Source of the DNA: Methylotenera sp.
GTDB taxonomy: Bacteria > Pseudomonadota > Gammaproteobacteria > Burkholderiales > Methylophilaceae
Assembly: GCF_030684185.1 (NCBI RefSeq)
Contig: NZ_JAUXOY010000014.1
Span: 280,001-344,000, forward strand
Reading direction: 5' to 3'
DNA: 64,000 nt
Below the pieces are notes generated by a model. It searched no databases, was not told where the DNA came from, and worked only from the letters and a program-made list of their open reading frames with translations. The translations under genes were made by a program, and so were the position numbers. Positions 1 through 7,785 of the stretch are shown here, one piece after another (the first letter of the stretch is position 1; each line of letters begins with the position of its first letter).

Positions 1-45
1 CTTTGTTTTTATGTGGTGAAATATTGTTTGATGGAATTGGCTAAG

Positions 46-837
46 TTAGTCACCAAGGTTAGATGAAGCTGTACCAAGAATCACGCCTTGGCTTCTTAGG
101 TTCTCCAGAGTTTCCAGCCCAAATTGAATGATAGTTTCAGGATGTGGTTGCGCTATCTCATTAGCGAGCAATGTGAGTGCTTGCTCACCAGTGATTTTAT
201 TTTGTTGTAATAATAAAAGCAGTCTAAATGTAATAGCATTTAATTCTGTAAACTTAACCAAATCCTCTGTGTTGCGGTGCACCAAAAGATGTGTGCTTTG
301 TTTTTGTTTGGGTTTGTTACGAAGTGAAATTTTGTGCACGGCATAGTCATAATGCAGTAATTGCATTGTTGGTGCAAAAACTGGGTGTCCTGTGAGTAAA
401 TTACCTGCTAGGTTGATTTTTTCACTGGCCAACTCAGGCGCTGGCATTGAAGCTACCAACAGTTCTATCCATTCATAATGGCATAGGCTTGCGAGATAAG
501 GCGGCAGTAACGGCTTAACATCAGTGTTTGCATGTGTGTTTGTGTCACTTAAAAAACTTAAGAACTCTTCAGGAATTTGTCTAAAAATTGGCGTATTTGC
601 AGCGTGTTCCCGCAAAAAAGCTTGAGTTAATTTTAACCATGCACGCTTGCCTAAAACTTTTTGCGCAACGGGAAAGCAGGCAGATACTGATGCAAATAGA
701 TTATTAAACACAATTTCTTGATATACAGCCATGCGGTTAGCATCCACGCCTTGAGGACGTGGCTGATGGTGTGGGTTGCGTATGTGTGCGGTAAATGCTA
801 ATTGATAGCGCTGAAAGCTCGGCAGGTTAGCACTCAT
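46..837 (-). CDS. DUF2063 protein (HvfC/BufC type)
   Basis: This 263-residue protein looks like the DUF2063 'putative DNA-binding' family. Its N-terminal helical segment (SFQRYQLAFTAHIRNP) resembles the family start, and YQEIVFNNLFASVSACFPV fits the helical core. In known systems this protein pairs with a DUF692 enzyme and helps it act on a Cys-rich precursor peptide. The start overlaps the end of the upstream DUF692 gene by 4 bp (ATGA-type), indicating translational coupling. It is the last visible gene of the operon. A DoxX-type gene often follows in related loci but would lie beyond the left edge. Family assignment is from motifs and context; the biochemical role is inferred from the family. 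Confidence 0.85.
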   Translation of the reverse strand: MSANLPSFQRYQLAFTAHIRNPHHQPRPQGVDANRMAVYQEIVFNNLFASVSACFPVAQKVLGKRAWLKLTQAFLREHAANTPIFRQIPEEFLSFLSDTNTHANTDVKPLLPPYLASLCHYEWIELLVASMPAPELASEKINLAGNLLTGHPVFAPTMQLLHYDYAVHKISLRNKPKQKQSTHLLVHRNTEDLVKFTELNAITFRLLLLLQQNKITGEQALTLLANEIAQPHPETIIQFGLETLENLRSQGVILGTASSNLGD

Positions 838-1715
838 GATATTTGTTGATTGCTTTGGTTAAGTTGTAACTGGGCAATTTTATTGATTTCGCTCATCAAA
901 ATTTTCAAAGGTGGGATATTGGTGTCTCGTTCTAGCAGGGTCGGGAAAGTGCCAAATAGTTGGTAAGATTCTTCGAGCAAAGCCCAAACAGGGTCAATGA
1001 TGTTTTCACCATGTGTATCTATCAATAAATTCGGGGTTTGTTGGTAATGCCCCGCCACATGGCTATAGATAATACGTTCACCTGGGATGCCACGTAAAAA
1101 TTCATGCGGGTTAAAGTTGAAGTTAACGCTATTCACGTAAATGTTATTGATGTCTAGGTGAAGCAAGCAATCCGCTTCATCTAGCACGGCTTTAAGGAAT
1201 GTTAGTTCGCTCATTTCTGACACGGGCGCCGCTACATAAAATGAGGCATTTTCAATACCAATCTGCTGCCCTAAAATATCTTGTGTTTGACGTATGCGTT
1301 GAGCTACGTAATGCACAGCTTCTTCAGTAAATGGAATGGGTAGCAGGTCATATAAATAACCTTGTTTACCTTTATAGCCATCCGTGGAGTAGCTTAAATG
1401 TTCGGTGTAAATGGGTATCTGATACTGATGCAGAAAGTTTTTGACTTGTTTTACAAAGCCAACATTAAGCGGGCTTAGCCCACCTAGTGATAGGCACAAG
1501 CCGTGACAAACAATCGGGTATCGTTCTACAAACCAATCAAGTTGCTTGGCGGCTTTGCCACCTGCATTAATCCAGTTTTCAGGGGCAATTTCAAGAAAGT
1601 TGATATTGGCGATAGACTCCTCGCCAAATGCAGCTTGAATTTGGGGAATCAGCTCGCGCTTTAACCCCAAACCCACGCCATTGATTTTAGATTTTGCATG
1701 ATTAAAAGTGGTCAT
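834..1715 (-). CDS. DUF692 family maturase (HvfB/BufB/MbnB-like)
   Basis: This 293-residue protein has the features of DUF692 TIM-barrel multinuclear-iron enzymes. It starts with GVGLGLKRELIPQI and carries the metal-ligand stretches FLEIAPENW, CHGLCLSLGG, TEHLSYS, IGIENASFY, LHLDINNIYVN, YSHVAGH, DTHGENI and LLERDTNIP. The His, Glu, Asp and Asn residues typical of the metal site are therefore present. Known relatives (MbnB, HvfB) oxidise Cys residues of a precursor peptide to oxazolone/thioamide. Here the precursor is the gene just upstream and the DUF2063 partner overlaps downstream. Cytosolic. Length is normal for the family. The substrate is inferred from context. Confidence 0.92.
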   Translation of the reverse strand: MTTFNHAKSKINGVGLGLKRELIPQIQAAFGEESIANINFLEIAPENWINAGGKAAKQLDWFVERYPIVCHGLCLSLGGLSPLNVGFVKQVKNFLHQYQIPIYTEHLSYSTDGYKGKQGYLYDLLPIPFTEEAVHYVAQRIRQTQDILGQQIGIENASFYVAAPVSEMSELTFLKAVLDEADCLLHLDINNIYVNSVNFNFNPHEFLRGIPGERIIYSHVAGHYQQTPNLLIDTHGENIIDPVWALLEESYQLFGTFPTLLERDTNIPPLKILMSEINKIAQLQLNQSNQQIS

Positions 1716-1734
1716 GTTAAATCTAATTAAAACT

Positions 1735-1757
1735 AAACCAGTAATTCATCTGGGTTT
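1735..1757 (-). terminator. Possible weak attenuator between precursor and DUF692 genes
   Basis: In the 79-bp gap between the Cys-repeat precursor and the DUF692 gene an imperfect hairpin is visible (AAACCAG / CTGGGTTT with one bulged base and an 8-nt loop). It is followed on the transcribed strand by a weak T-rich stretch. Partial termination here would leave more precursor mRNA than maturase mRNA. This is a structural inference only. Confidence 0.3.
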
Positions 1758-1794
1758 ATTTACTTGGTATATTTATTAGGATTATTTATACGGT

Positions 1795-2184
1795 TTATTT
1801 AGTAGTGCTTTCCATTTCTTTTTTCATTTCAGCGCTGCAAGAACCCTCTTTCATTTTCTCTGCGCTGCAAGATCCTTCACGCGCTTTATCGGCTGACCCT
1901 TTCATCTCTGCACTACAAGATCCATCTTTCATTTTTTCTGCACTGCATGAACCTTCTTTAGCTTTTTCAGTTTGAGTCTTTTTTGTTTTTTTCATGTTAG
2001 CGCCACATTTGCCAGCACCGCATTTACCGTCCTTCATTTTTGCATCTTGTTCGGCAACTTGATAGCCTGAGGATAATGATTTTGCTGCAAATGGATTTTC
2101 TGCAGCATTCACTGAAGTTGCTGCGATTGATAAAGCGAATGCACCGCTAACAGCAAGTGCGATTGATTTTTGTGTGTTGTTCAT
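1795..2184 (-). CDS. Cys-repeat RiPP-like precursor, HvfA/bufferin family
   Basis: This 129-residue secreted low-complexity protein has a Sec signal peptide (about residues 1-27, ending SVNA). The conserved mature start ENPFAAKSLSSGYQVA is followed by a KCGAGKCG block, with Cys at about 55 and 60. Four further Cys lie in copies of (E/D)GSCSAE, at about 80, 90, 106 and 116. Known HvfA/BufA2 proteins carry EGKCG-type motifs whose Cys are modified by DUF692-DUF2063 enzymes, and they bind or buffer copper in the periplasm. Both enzyme genes lie directly downstream. The start is supported by an AAGGAC ribosome site about 6 nt upstream. The GSCS variant repeats are unusual. Metal binding is inferred. 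Confidence 0.85.
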   Translation of the reverse strand: MNNTQKSIALAVSGAFALSIAATSVNAAENPFAAKSLSSGYQVAEQDAKMKDGKCGAGKCGANMKKTKKTQTEKAKEGSCSAEKMKDGSCSAEMKGSADKAREGSCSAEKMKEGSCSAEMKKEMESTTK

Positions 2185-2228
2185 GATAAGTCCTTCAAAT
2201 AAATATTGTTAAAAAGTAAATTACGTCA

Positions 2229-2501
2229 TTAATGTTTTTTAGATTCAATCGCACTAGAAATTTTTTGAAAAATTCTAGCTTTAGACTCTAATGGAAGCTG
2301 TACAGAACTGTCATTTTCAATATTATGTTTAATGCGTATAACCGCACTGCTAAGTAAACGCAATTGACGGCTAAAACGAGTACAAGCACCGCATAAAAAT
2401 AGATGAAACCTCAATTTCATACGGTCTGAACCTGACAAAGGACTGTCTAACGACTGTGAGATAATTTGGCTTGCCTGTTTGCAGCTGAGCATCCATTTCA
2501 T
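2229..2501 (-). CDS. Zinc-finger anti-sigma factor (ZAS/zf-HC2)
   Basis: This 90-residue protein starts MKWMLSCKQASQIISQSLD and contains HLFLCGAC. That is the H-x3-C-x2-C zinc site of ZAS anti-sigma factors (residues about 32-39), with an upstream Cys at position 7 that could complete the site. No transmembrane segment is seen, so it is probably a soluble cytoplasmic anti-sigma of the ChrR/RsrA-like small class. It lies 4 bp downstream of the ECF sigma gene and upstream of the Cys-repeat precursor. It probably holds the sigma factor inactive until a metal or redox signal arrives. The signal is inferred. Confidence 0.85.
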   Translation of the reverse strand: MKWMLSCKQASQIISQSLDSPLSGSDRMKLRFHLFLCGACTRFSRQLRLLSSAVIRIKHNIENDSSVQLPLESKARIFQKISSAIESKKH

Positions 2502-2505
2502 ATTG

Positions 2506-3078
2506 TTACCCGGTAATCCAATGTATCTCTAAACATTTCCTTAATCCCATACGGGCTCTGTACAACATCACCCAAGCATTGGTCGCAGTAACTTCCAGTT
2601 CCTTACAAATAGCTTCATTGTCAGTTTCCTGGACGTCACGCATCATGAAAATTGTCGCCAATTTGGCTGGTAGCTTATCAATACAGCCACTTAATATGTT
2701 TAAAAATTGTTTTTGCTCAAGTGCTTCTTCTGGCATGTCCAATGTTTGCGGTTTATCAAGCCAATGGCCGTTTTTGTCAAAAAAGTCATCCATACTGGTA
2801 TCGGATGCATCTAGATCAATTAAATCAGAGAGCGGTTGCTCGCGAAATTGCTTACGCTGCGAATCAATGATTTTATGTTTAAGTATGCCGGTCAGCCAGG
2901 TTCTGGCTGAAGATGCACCTTCAAAACTATTACTTTTAATGGCTGCGAGCATGGTTTCCTGCACGGCATCCTCGGCTTGATGCGGGTCGCGCAACCTAGC
3001 CAGAGCGAAGCGATAGAGGTAATCACCGTGTTCATTTAGCCAGTCATTTACATTTTTATTCAGCAGACTTGTATTCAT
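2506..3078 (-). CDS. ECF RNA polymerase sigma factor
   Basis: This 190-residue protein shows sigma-70 region 2 (YLYRFALARLRDPHQAEDAVQ and ARTWLTGILKHKIIDSQRK, residues about 20-80). It also shows region 4 (LPAKLATIFMMRDVQE followed by a helix-turn-helix ending MLYRARMGLRKCL, about 130-185), and lacks regions 1 and 3. This is ECF architecture. Its ATG overlaps the stop of the upstream DUF1841 gene (TAATG), implying translational coupling. The anti-sigma gene follows by 4 bp and then the precursor-maturase genes, so the sigma factor probably drives this metal-stress operon and itself. The target promoter sequence was not identified. Confidence 0.92.
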   Translation of the reverse strand: MNTSLLNKNVNDWLNEHGDYLYRFALARLRDPHQAEDAVQETMLAAIKSNSFEGASSARTWLTGILKHKIIDSQRKQFREQPLSDLIDLDASDTSMDDFFDKNGHWLDKPQTLDMPEEALEQKQFLNILSGCIDKLPAKLATIFMMRDVQETDNEAICKELEVTATNAWVMLYRARMGLRKCLEIHWITG

Positions 3079-3518
3079 TACACATGCCCCAGCTTTTGTT
3101 TTAGTAAATTCAAATAATGTTCGGAATCCATCGGTTGATTATTACGTTGTGCTTGCCAAATTGTTTCTGCGAGACAGTCTATTAAGTCATGATACGCAAG
3201 ATGGGTATCGTTATGTTGCTGTCGTAATTTATCATAAATCTCGCGAATTCCAATAGGCTGGTTGATGCTAATTTGCTCGATGACTGATAAGTGTAAACTT
3301 AAATGCAAAAATGGATTGGTTTCACCCATTTCTGGAAAGTATTGTTGGTGCATATAGCGTTCTGGCGCATCTAATACTGCATGATACTCAGGATGCATTT
3401 GTATGACTTCAACCGCTATTTTTTCTAAATCTGTTAGTGTCAGGTACTGTTTGAATTTTCCCCACGCATCAAACAAAAACTGACGGGCTTGGTCACGGCT
3501 TGGGTTATATAAGCTCAT
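3078..3518 (-). CDS. DUF1841 family protein
   Basis: This 146-residue soluble protein resembles the DUF1841 family of beta- and gammaproteobacteria. Features are an N-terminal YNPSRDQARQFLFDAW, a central ETNPFLHLSLHLSVIEQ segment and a C-terminal CLAETIWQAQRNN stretch. No signal peptide or membrane segment is seen. The family has no established function to my knowledge. Its stop overlaps the start of the ECF sigma gene (TAATG) and it lies 16 bp downstream of the FIST gene. It may therefore be cotranscribed with either neighbour. Elsewhere DUF1841 genes often lie near nth, which is also nearby here, so the link with the sigma factor may be positional rather than functional. Confidence 0.85.
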   Translation of the reverse strand: MSLYNPSRDQARQFLFDAWGKFKQYLTLTDLEKIAVEVIQMHPEYHAVLDAPERYMHQQYFPEMGETNPFLHLSLHLSVIEQISINQPIGIREIYDKLRQQHNDTHLAYHDLIDCLAETIWQAQRNNQPMDSEHYLNLLKQKLGHV

Positions 3519-3534
3519 TTTTTAACTCAATTTT

Positions 3535-4650
3535 TTATTTAAGGTTAAGTGTAGCCAGTTCGCTAAATAAACTTAGAACTGCGGAATACGGCAGTAATTG
3601 ATTTTTACCGCCAATAGTCGCAATTTCACTGTTACCATAAAAACCTAATAATGGCATGTTGGGTAGCTGCTGAGTAATCACTTTTAGATCATGGTCTATG
3701 CCGTCATAAAAGGGGCCGCGACCTATACAGGAAAATAGCAGACCAAAATCAGCTTTAGCCCCTAATTCTTTTGTCAATGATTGAGTGGTAAGGACTAAGT
3801 CTACTTCTGCTGTTGCTTGATCCCGCAAACCCCAGCACAAATATTGCCCAACTTCCAGAGTTTGAGCCAGCGTTATGCTGCCAGTAGACTCATCGACACT
3901 GATTAAATTAGCTTGCTCATACTCCCCTTTGTGGATAACCTCGGCACTGCTTGCGTATACAGCCATGACCAAATGTGAGGGTAACGTTGTATCACTTTTA
4001 ATATTTGCGTTACTTTTACGATGTGATTCCCAAGCTTTTTGTAGTGCTGCAAAAGGTGATTTATTGTCTAGTAGCTCAATATCATAACCATTTATGTGCT
4101 GAATTTTTTTTGGTTTAGTGAGTAGTTTTAACCCATGTGAAGCTTTAGTGGCTAATTTAACGCCAGTAAAAAAGGCCTCTATCCGGCCCGTGCTGTCAGC
4201 TTTGGCATTTTGCCATACAGAAAAAGGCCCTTGGCCAAGCGCATCACCTGACACTCCGCCATAACGTGCATTGCCGTCATTTAGCCAAGTACTATTAATC
4301 GCATTAGGTGCAGTCAGGGTTAACAAGGCTTGTTGCGTGTGGTTAAACTTGGCCGAGTGAATGCTGACATCACCACCAAATACCATTACGGCTACTGCTG
4401 GAGAGTCCAACACCCAGTCTTCTTCAGTGAAGATTCCTGTTGCTGAGCATCCAAGGACCTGCGTACAGTTGGCCGCTTTAGCGGCCGCTTTAATAGCTGG
4501 TTGAGGATTATCTGCAAACTCGGTGGTGAGTAACAGCAGGACTGAGTTTGCAATAGAAATATCTGCCTTAAGCATCGCCTTGGCAACAGCTTCTGCCACC
4601 AGCGCGGGTGTGGCTTTATTGCCCAGCACAATGCTTGTTGCTACTTTCAT
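3535..4650 (-). CDS. FIST domain sensory protein
   Basis: This 371-residue protein matches FIST_N plus FIST_C architecture. The N-terminal half has LLLLTTEFADNPQPAI and CTQVLGCSATGIFTEEDWV, which is the typical GCSA.G motif. The C-terminal half ends LLFSCIGRGPFYDG and MPLLGFYGNSEIATIGG, matching the FIST_C signature with Cys and GFYGNGEI-like residues. FIST domains are thought to bind small ligands such as amino acids in sensory proteins. No output domain is fused and no membrane segment is seen, so it is a stand-alone cytosolic version. It lies between nth and DUF1841 on the same strand, and its role is unknown. Confidence 0.85.
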   Translation of the reverse strand: MKVATSIVLGNKATPALVAEAVAKAMLKADISIANSVLLLLTTEFADNPQPAIKAAAKAANCTQVLGCSATGIFTEEDWVLDSPAVAVMVFGGDVSIHSAKFNHTQQALLTLTAPNAINSTWLNDGNARYGGVSGDALGQGPFSVWQNAKADSTGRIEAFFTGVKLATKASHGLKLLTKPKKIQHINGYDIELLDNKSPFAALQKAWESHRKSNANIKSDTTLPSHLVMAVYASSAEVIHKGEYEQANLISVDESTGSITLAQTLEVGQYLCWGLRDQATAEVDLVLTTQSLTKELGAKADFGLLFSCIGRGPFYDGIDHDLKVITQQLPNMPLLGFYGNSEIATIGGKNQLLPYSAVLSLFSELATLNLK

Positions 4651-4687
4651 TGATGGCCTTGGGGTAATTTAGTCAGGGACATATTCT

Positions 4688-5335
4688 TTAGTTTGCGTAT
4701 TCTTTTGCCGTGTATTCACATAAATCCTCAATGCAACATTCTGCGCATTTCGGCCTGCGTGCTGTGCAAATGTAACGTCCATGCAAGATGAGCAAATGAT
4801 GCGCATCTTTTATGAATTCGGCAGGTATCGTTTTGAGATACTTCATTTCCACTTCCAGCACGGTTTTGCCTGTAGCGAGTTTAATGCGATTACCTAATCT
4901 AAATAAATGAGTGTCTACAGCAATGGTCGGTTCACCAAATGCCGTATTCAAAATCACATTGGCAGTTTTTCTCCCTACGCCTGGCAGCGCTTCGAGCGCC
5001 TTACGGGTATTTGGCACTTGTGATTGATGATGTGAAATTAACATCTGACAGGTCGCTAGTACATTTTTCGCTTTGGAGTGGTATAAACCGATAGTTCTAA
5101 TGTATTCCTCTAACCCATGTAACCCTAATGCCAATATACTTTCTGGAGTATTGGCGACGGCAAACAACCTTTCAGTGGCAATATTCACACTTTTGTCTGT
5201 AGCCTGTGCTGACAAGATGACAGCAATTAGCAGTTCAAACGTACTGTTATGCTTGAGCTCTGTAGTGGGGTTAGGAATAGCAATACTTAAGCGCTTAAAA
5301 ATTTCAAAGCGATGCTTAGCATTCATTGTTGACAC
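4688..5335 (-). CDS. nth: Endonuclease III (DNA glycosylase/AP lyase)
   Basis: This 215-residue enzyme removes oxidised pyrimidines from DNA and nicks the resulting abasic site. The helix-hairpin-helix LPGVGRKTANVIL (residues about 117-129) holds the catalytic Lys at about 123, and the catalytic Asp lies in AVDTHLFRLGNR at about 141. The C-terminal C-x6-C-x2-C-x5-C 4Fe-4S motif (CTARRPKCAECCIEDLC) is intact. Length is normal. It follows rsxE by about 40 bp, the same rsx-nth order as in E. coli. A second ATG lies at codon 4, so the exact start is uncertain by 9 bp. Confidence 0.97.
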   Translation of the reverse strand: MSTMNAKHRFEIFKRLSIAIPNPTTELKHNSTFELLIAVILSAQATDKSVNIATERLFAVANTPESILALGLHGLEEYIRTIGLYHSKAKNVLATCQMLISHHQSQVPNTRKALEALPGVGRKTANVILNTAFGEPTIAVDTHLFRLGNRIKLATGKTVLEVEMKYLKTIPAEFIKDAHHLLILHGRYICTARRPKCAECCIEDLCEYTAKEYAN

Positions 5336-5377
5336 CTGAGCTGGTTGGTGAGCATGTCGAACTAGACGAAGGGCTGA

Positions 5378-6064
5378 TTAGTGGCTGAGTGCTGGCTCAA
5401 GTTGTGCCGTTGGTGCATTGGTTTTAGCTGTTTTTTTGATTTCAATCCAATTGCGCACAGCAATCAGTGCACCTAGCCCTAAAAATGCGCCGGGCGGCAA
5501 CACGGCTAATAAGAATCCGTGATAATCAGGAATTACCGTTAATATAAACTGCTTGGCTTCAGGGCCGAATACCAAATCTAAGCCAGAAAACAGCGTGCCC
5601 TTGCCTATAATTTCACGCATGCCGCCTAGTAAGCCAAGCACTAACGCTAAGCCTATTCCCATCATGAAGCCATCCAGTATTGAAGGGACTGGCGAATTTT
5701 TTGCGGCAAATGATTCTACCCGCGCAAGTACGATGCAATTGACTACTATCAGCGGGATAAAAATCCCTAAGACTTTATGCAGCGGATGTGCAAACGCATT
5801 GATGGATAAATCAATGACGGTAACTAAAGCCGCAATCACTAAAATAAAAACGGGCACGCGGATTTCGCTTGGAATGAATCTGCGCACAGGGGATACTGAG
5901 CCATTAGATGCCGCCATGACAAGTGCGGTTGCAAGTCCTAAGCTTAAACCATTTACCGCAGTCGTCGTCACTGCCAGCGTTGGACATAAGCCCAGTAGCT
6001 GAACTACGCCTGGATTTTGTTTCCATAGGCCGTTGATGGTGATTTCTTTATAGAGGTTGCTCAT
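5378..6064 (-). CDS. rsxE: Rnf/Rsx electron transport complex subunit E
   Basis: This 228-residue polytopic membrane protein begins with a short cytosolic stretch (SNLYKEITINGLWKQNPG) and the diagnostic QLLGLCPTLAVTTTAVNG. The later segment VNCIVLARVESFA holds the second conserved Cys. RnfA and RnfE are homologous inverted-topology subunits whose conserved Cys coordinate a membrane-embedded 2Fe-2S centre. The C-terminal tail (EIKKTAKTNAPTAQLEPALSH) is hydrophilic. It is the last gene of the rsxABCDGE set and lies 9 bp downstream of rsxG. The Rnf complex couples ferredoxin and NADH redox chemistry to ion movement. In E. coli the related Rsx complex keeps SoxR reduced. Confidence 0.96.
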   Translation of the reverse strand: MSNLYKEITINGLWKQNPGVVQLLGLCPTLAVTTTAVNGLSLGLATALVMAASNGSVSPVRRFIPSEIRVPVFILVIAALVTVIDLSINAFAHPLHKVLGIFIPLIVVNCIVLARVESFAAKNSPVPSILDGFMMGIGLALVLGLLGGMREIIGKGTLFSGLDLVFGPEAKQFILTVIPDYHGFLLAVLPPGAFLGLGALIAVRNWIEIKKTAKTNAPTAQLEPALSH

Positions 6065-6073
6065 AATACTTCC

Positions 6074-6712
6074 TTAAACGGCTTCATTTGCAACGGCAAA
6101 TACTGTTTGCTTATTCATTTCAAAATACTGCAACGCTTTTAAAACCGCTTTTACCACGGCACGAGGTGTAATGGTGGCTCCGACCATGTAATCAAACTTG
6201 CCGCCATCTTTTAGCACCTGCCATTTTTCAGCTGGTGTTTTATGGACAGATTCGTCATTAAATAGTTTTATCCAATTGCCATGTGCAATATCGATATAAT
6301 CGCCCAAACCAGGTGTTTCTTTGTGCGCCAATACACGCACACCACTAATAGAGCCGTCAGCACGAATCGCGATTAGTAATTTGATGTCACCGCTATAACC
6401 ATCGTGTGCAACGGCTTCTAATATAACACCCACGGTTTTGTTGTCGAATTTAGCGATATTGGCGATGCTGGCTTGGCGGTTGCCTAACTGCTCATTAGGC
6501 GGTATCTCTACAGTCTCTTTTAACAACTCGTTATCGTAAGCGTTTTCAGGCAAAATTTGTTTAAAAAGCGCCAAACGAGCTTCTTTCTCGCTAGCCTCAA
6601 TAGGCGCGCGCGTGATTTCAAACACATAAGCGAGTAGCAACGTTCCCACGAACGCAAAAGCGAGCATGGTGACTGCGGTTTTTAAAGCATGTTTAAATAT
6701 GGTTTCTGGCAT
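6074..6712 (-). CDS. rsxG: Rnf/Rsx electron transport complex subunit G
   Basis: This 212-residue protein has one N-terminal membrane anchor (AVTMLAFAFVGTLLLAYVF, residues about 12-30) and a periplasmic FMN-binding domain. The C-terminal VGATITPRAVVKAV motif carries the Thr to which FMN is covalently attached in this family. HKETPGLGDYID is the family signature. It lies between rsxD and rsxE with gaps of 21 and 9 bp. It passes electrons across the periplasmic side of the complex. Confidence 0.95.
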   Translation of the reverse strand: MPETIFKHALKTAVTMLAFAFVGTLLLAYVFEITRAPIEASEKEARLALFKQILPENAYDNELLKETVEIPPNEQLGNRQASIANIAKFDNKTVGVILEAVAHDGYSGDIKLLIAIRADGSISGVRVLAHKETPGLGDYIDIAHGNWIKLFNDESVHKTPAEKWQVLKDGGKFDYMVGATITPRAVVKAVLKALQYFEMNKQTVFAVANEAV

Positions 6713-6733
6713 ATTTATTTTAATAGTCCATAT

Positions 6734-7756
6734 TCAAGGTTTTTTGTGCCCGAATACGCGGGGCTGCGTATGTGCATCTATGAGCGGCACACACATATTC
6801 ATAATTAAAACTGCAAATGCGACGCCATCTGGATAGCCGCCATATACGCGAATTAAATAGGTCAGAACTCCAACGCCAGCGGCGAAATAAAGTTTACCGC
6901 GTGGTGTTGTCGGCCCACTGACAGGATCAGTAATGATAAAAAATGCACACAACAAAGATGCCCCACTCATTAAATGGAATAGCGGATTAGCAAAGTGTGT
7001 AGGGTTCACAGCGTAAAATGCTAAAGAAATAGTCGCTAATGCTGCTAAAAATGCGGTGGGTAAATGCCAGCTTATAATCCGCTGTTGTAATAAATATAAA
7101 CCGCCTAGCAAATAGGCACCTGTGATTACCTCTCCACCCTTTGCGCCATACATGCCGAATATCGGTGATTCTATAATGCTCGCCACTTCATGTTTGAGCG
7201 TTAATTGTGTTTTTAAGTAATCAAGAGGAGTAGCGGAGGTGATGGCATCGACTTTAATATCCGTCGGCAGCACACCGCTAAAAATATAATTTAATTGATC
7301 CATAAAATTAAGCGGATGTTCTGCCAATAATAGCGGTGCAGGCCATTTAGTCATTATCAGCGGAAAAGAAATAAGTAGTACCGCGTAACCAACCATAGCG
7401 GGGTTGAACGGATTGTAGCCCAAGCCACCATAAAGTTGCTTGGCAATGACGATAGCAAAGAACGTACCCACTACGACTAGCCACCAAGGCGCCAAGGGCG
7501 GTAACGCAAGCGCTAATAACCATGCTGTGACTACTGCGCTCATGTCCATTAAATACGGCTTAATAGGACGCTGGCGAATTTTTAGCAAGGCAGCTTCTGC
7601 CGCTAAAGCTGTGATGGTTGCTAGCGTAATGCTCACTAAAATACCGCCACCATAAATCCATACATACGCAATAATGCCAGGCACCAGCGCAAGCAGCACC
7701 TTAAGCATAATGGCGCTAACGGTTGGTGCGTCTGTAATATACGGAGAACGGTTCAA
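6734..7756 (-). CDS. rsxD: Rnf/Rsx electron transport complex subunit D
   Basis: This 340-residue polytopic membrane protein belongs to the NqrB/RnfD family. AITSATPLDYLKTQL (around residues 175-190) contains the Thr that binds FMN covalently in this family. FGGLGYNPFNPAM-type residues appear as YGGLGYNPFNPAMVGYA near residue 110. The C-terminal ITDPVSGPTTPRGKLYFA and IRVYGGYPDGVAFAVLIMN are also family hallmarks. It lies between rsxC and rsxG. With RsxG, A and E it forms the membrane electron path. Confidence 0.96.
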   Translation of the reverse strand: MNRSPYITDAPTVSAIMLKVLLALVPGIIAYVWIYGGGILVSITLATITALAAEAALLKIRQRPIKPYLMDMSAVVTAWLLALALPPLAPWWLVVVGTFFAIVIAKQLYGGLGYNPFNPAMVGYAVLLISFPLIMTKWPAPLLLAEHPLNFMDQLNYIFSGVLPTDIKVDAITSATPLDYLKTQLTLKHEVASIIESPIFGMYGAKGGEVITGAYLLGGLYLLQQRIISWHLPTAFLAALATISLAFYAVNPTHFANPLFHLMSGASLLCAFFIITDPVSGPTTPRGKLYFAAGVGVLTYLIRVYGGYPDGVAFAVLIMNMCVPLIDAHTQPRVFGHKKP

Positions 7757-7785
7757 GTCTTTAGTCCTATTAGGGTTACTTAATT

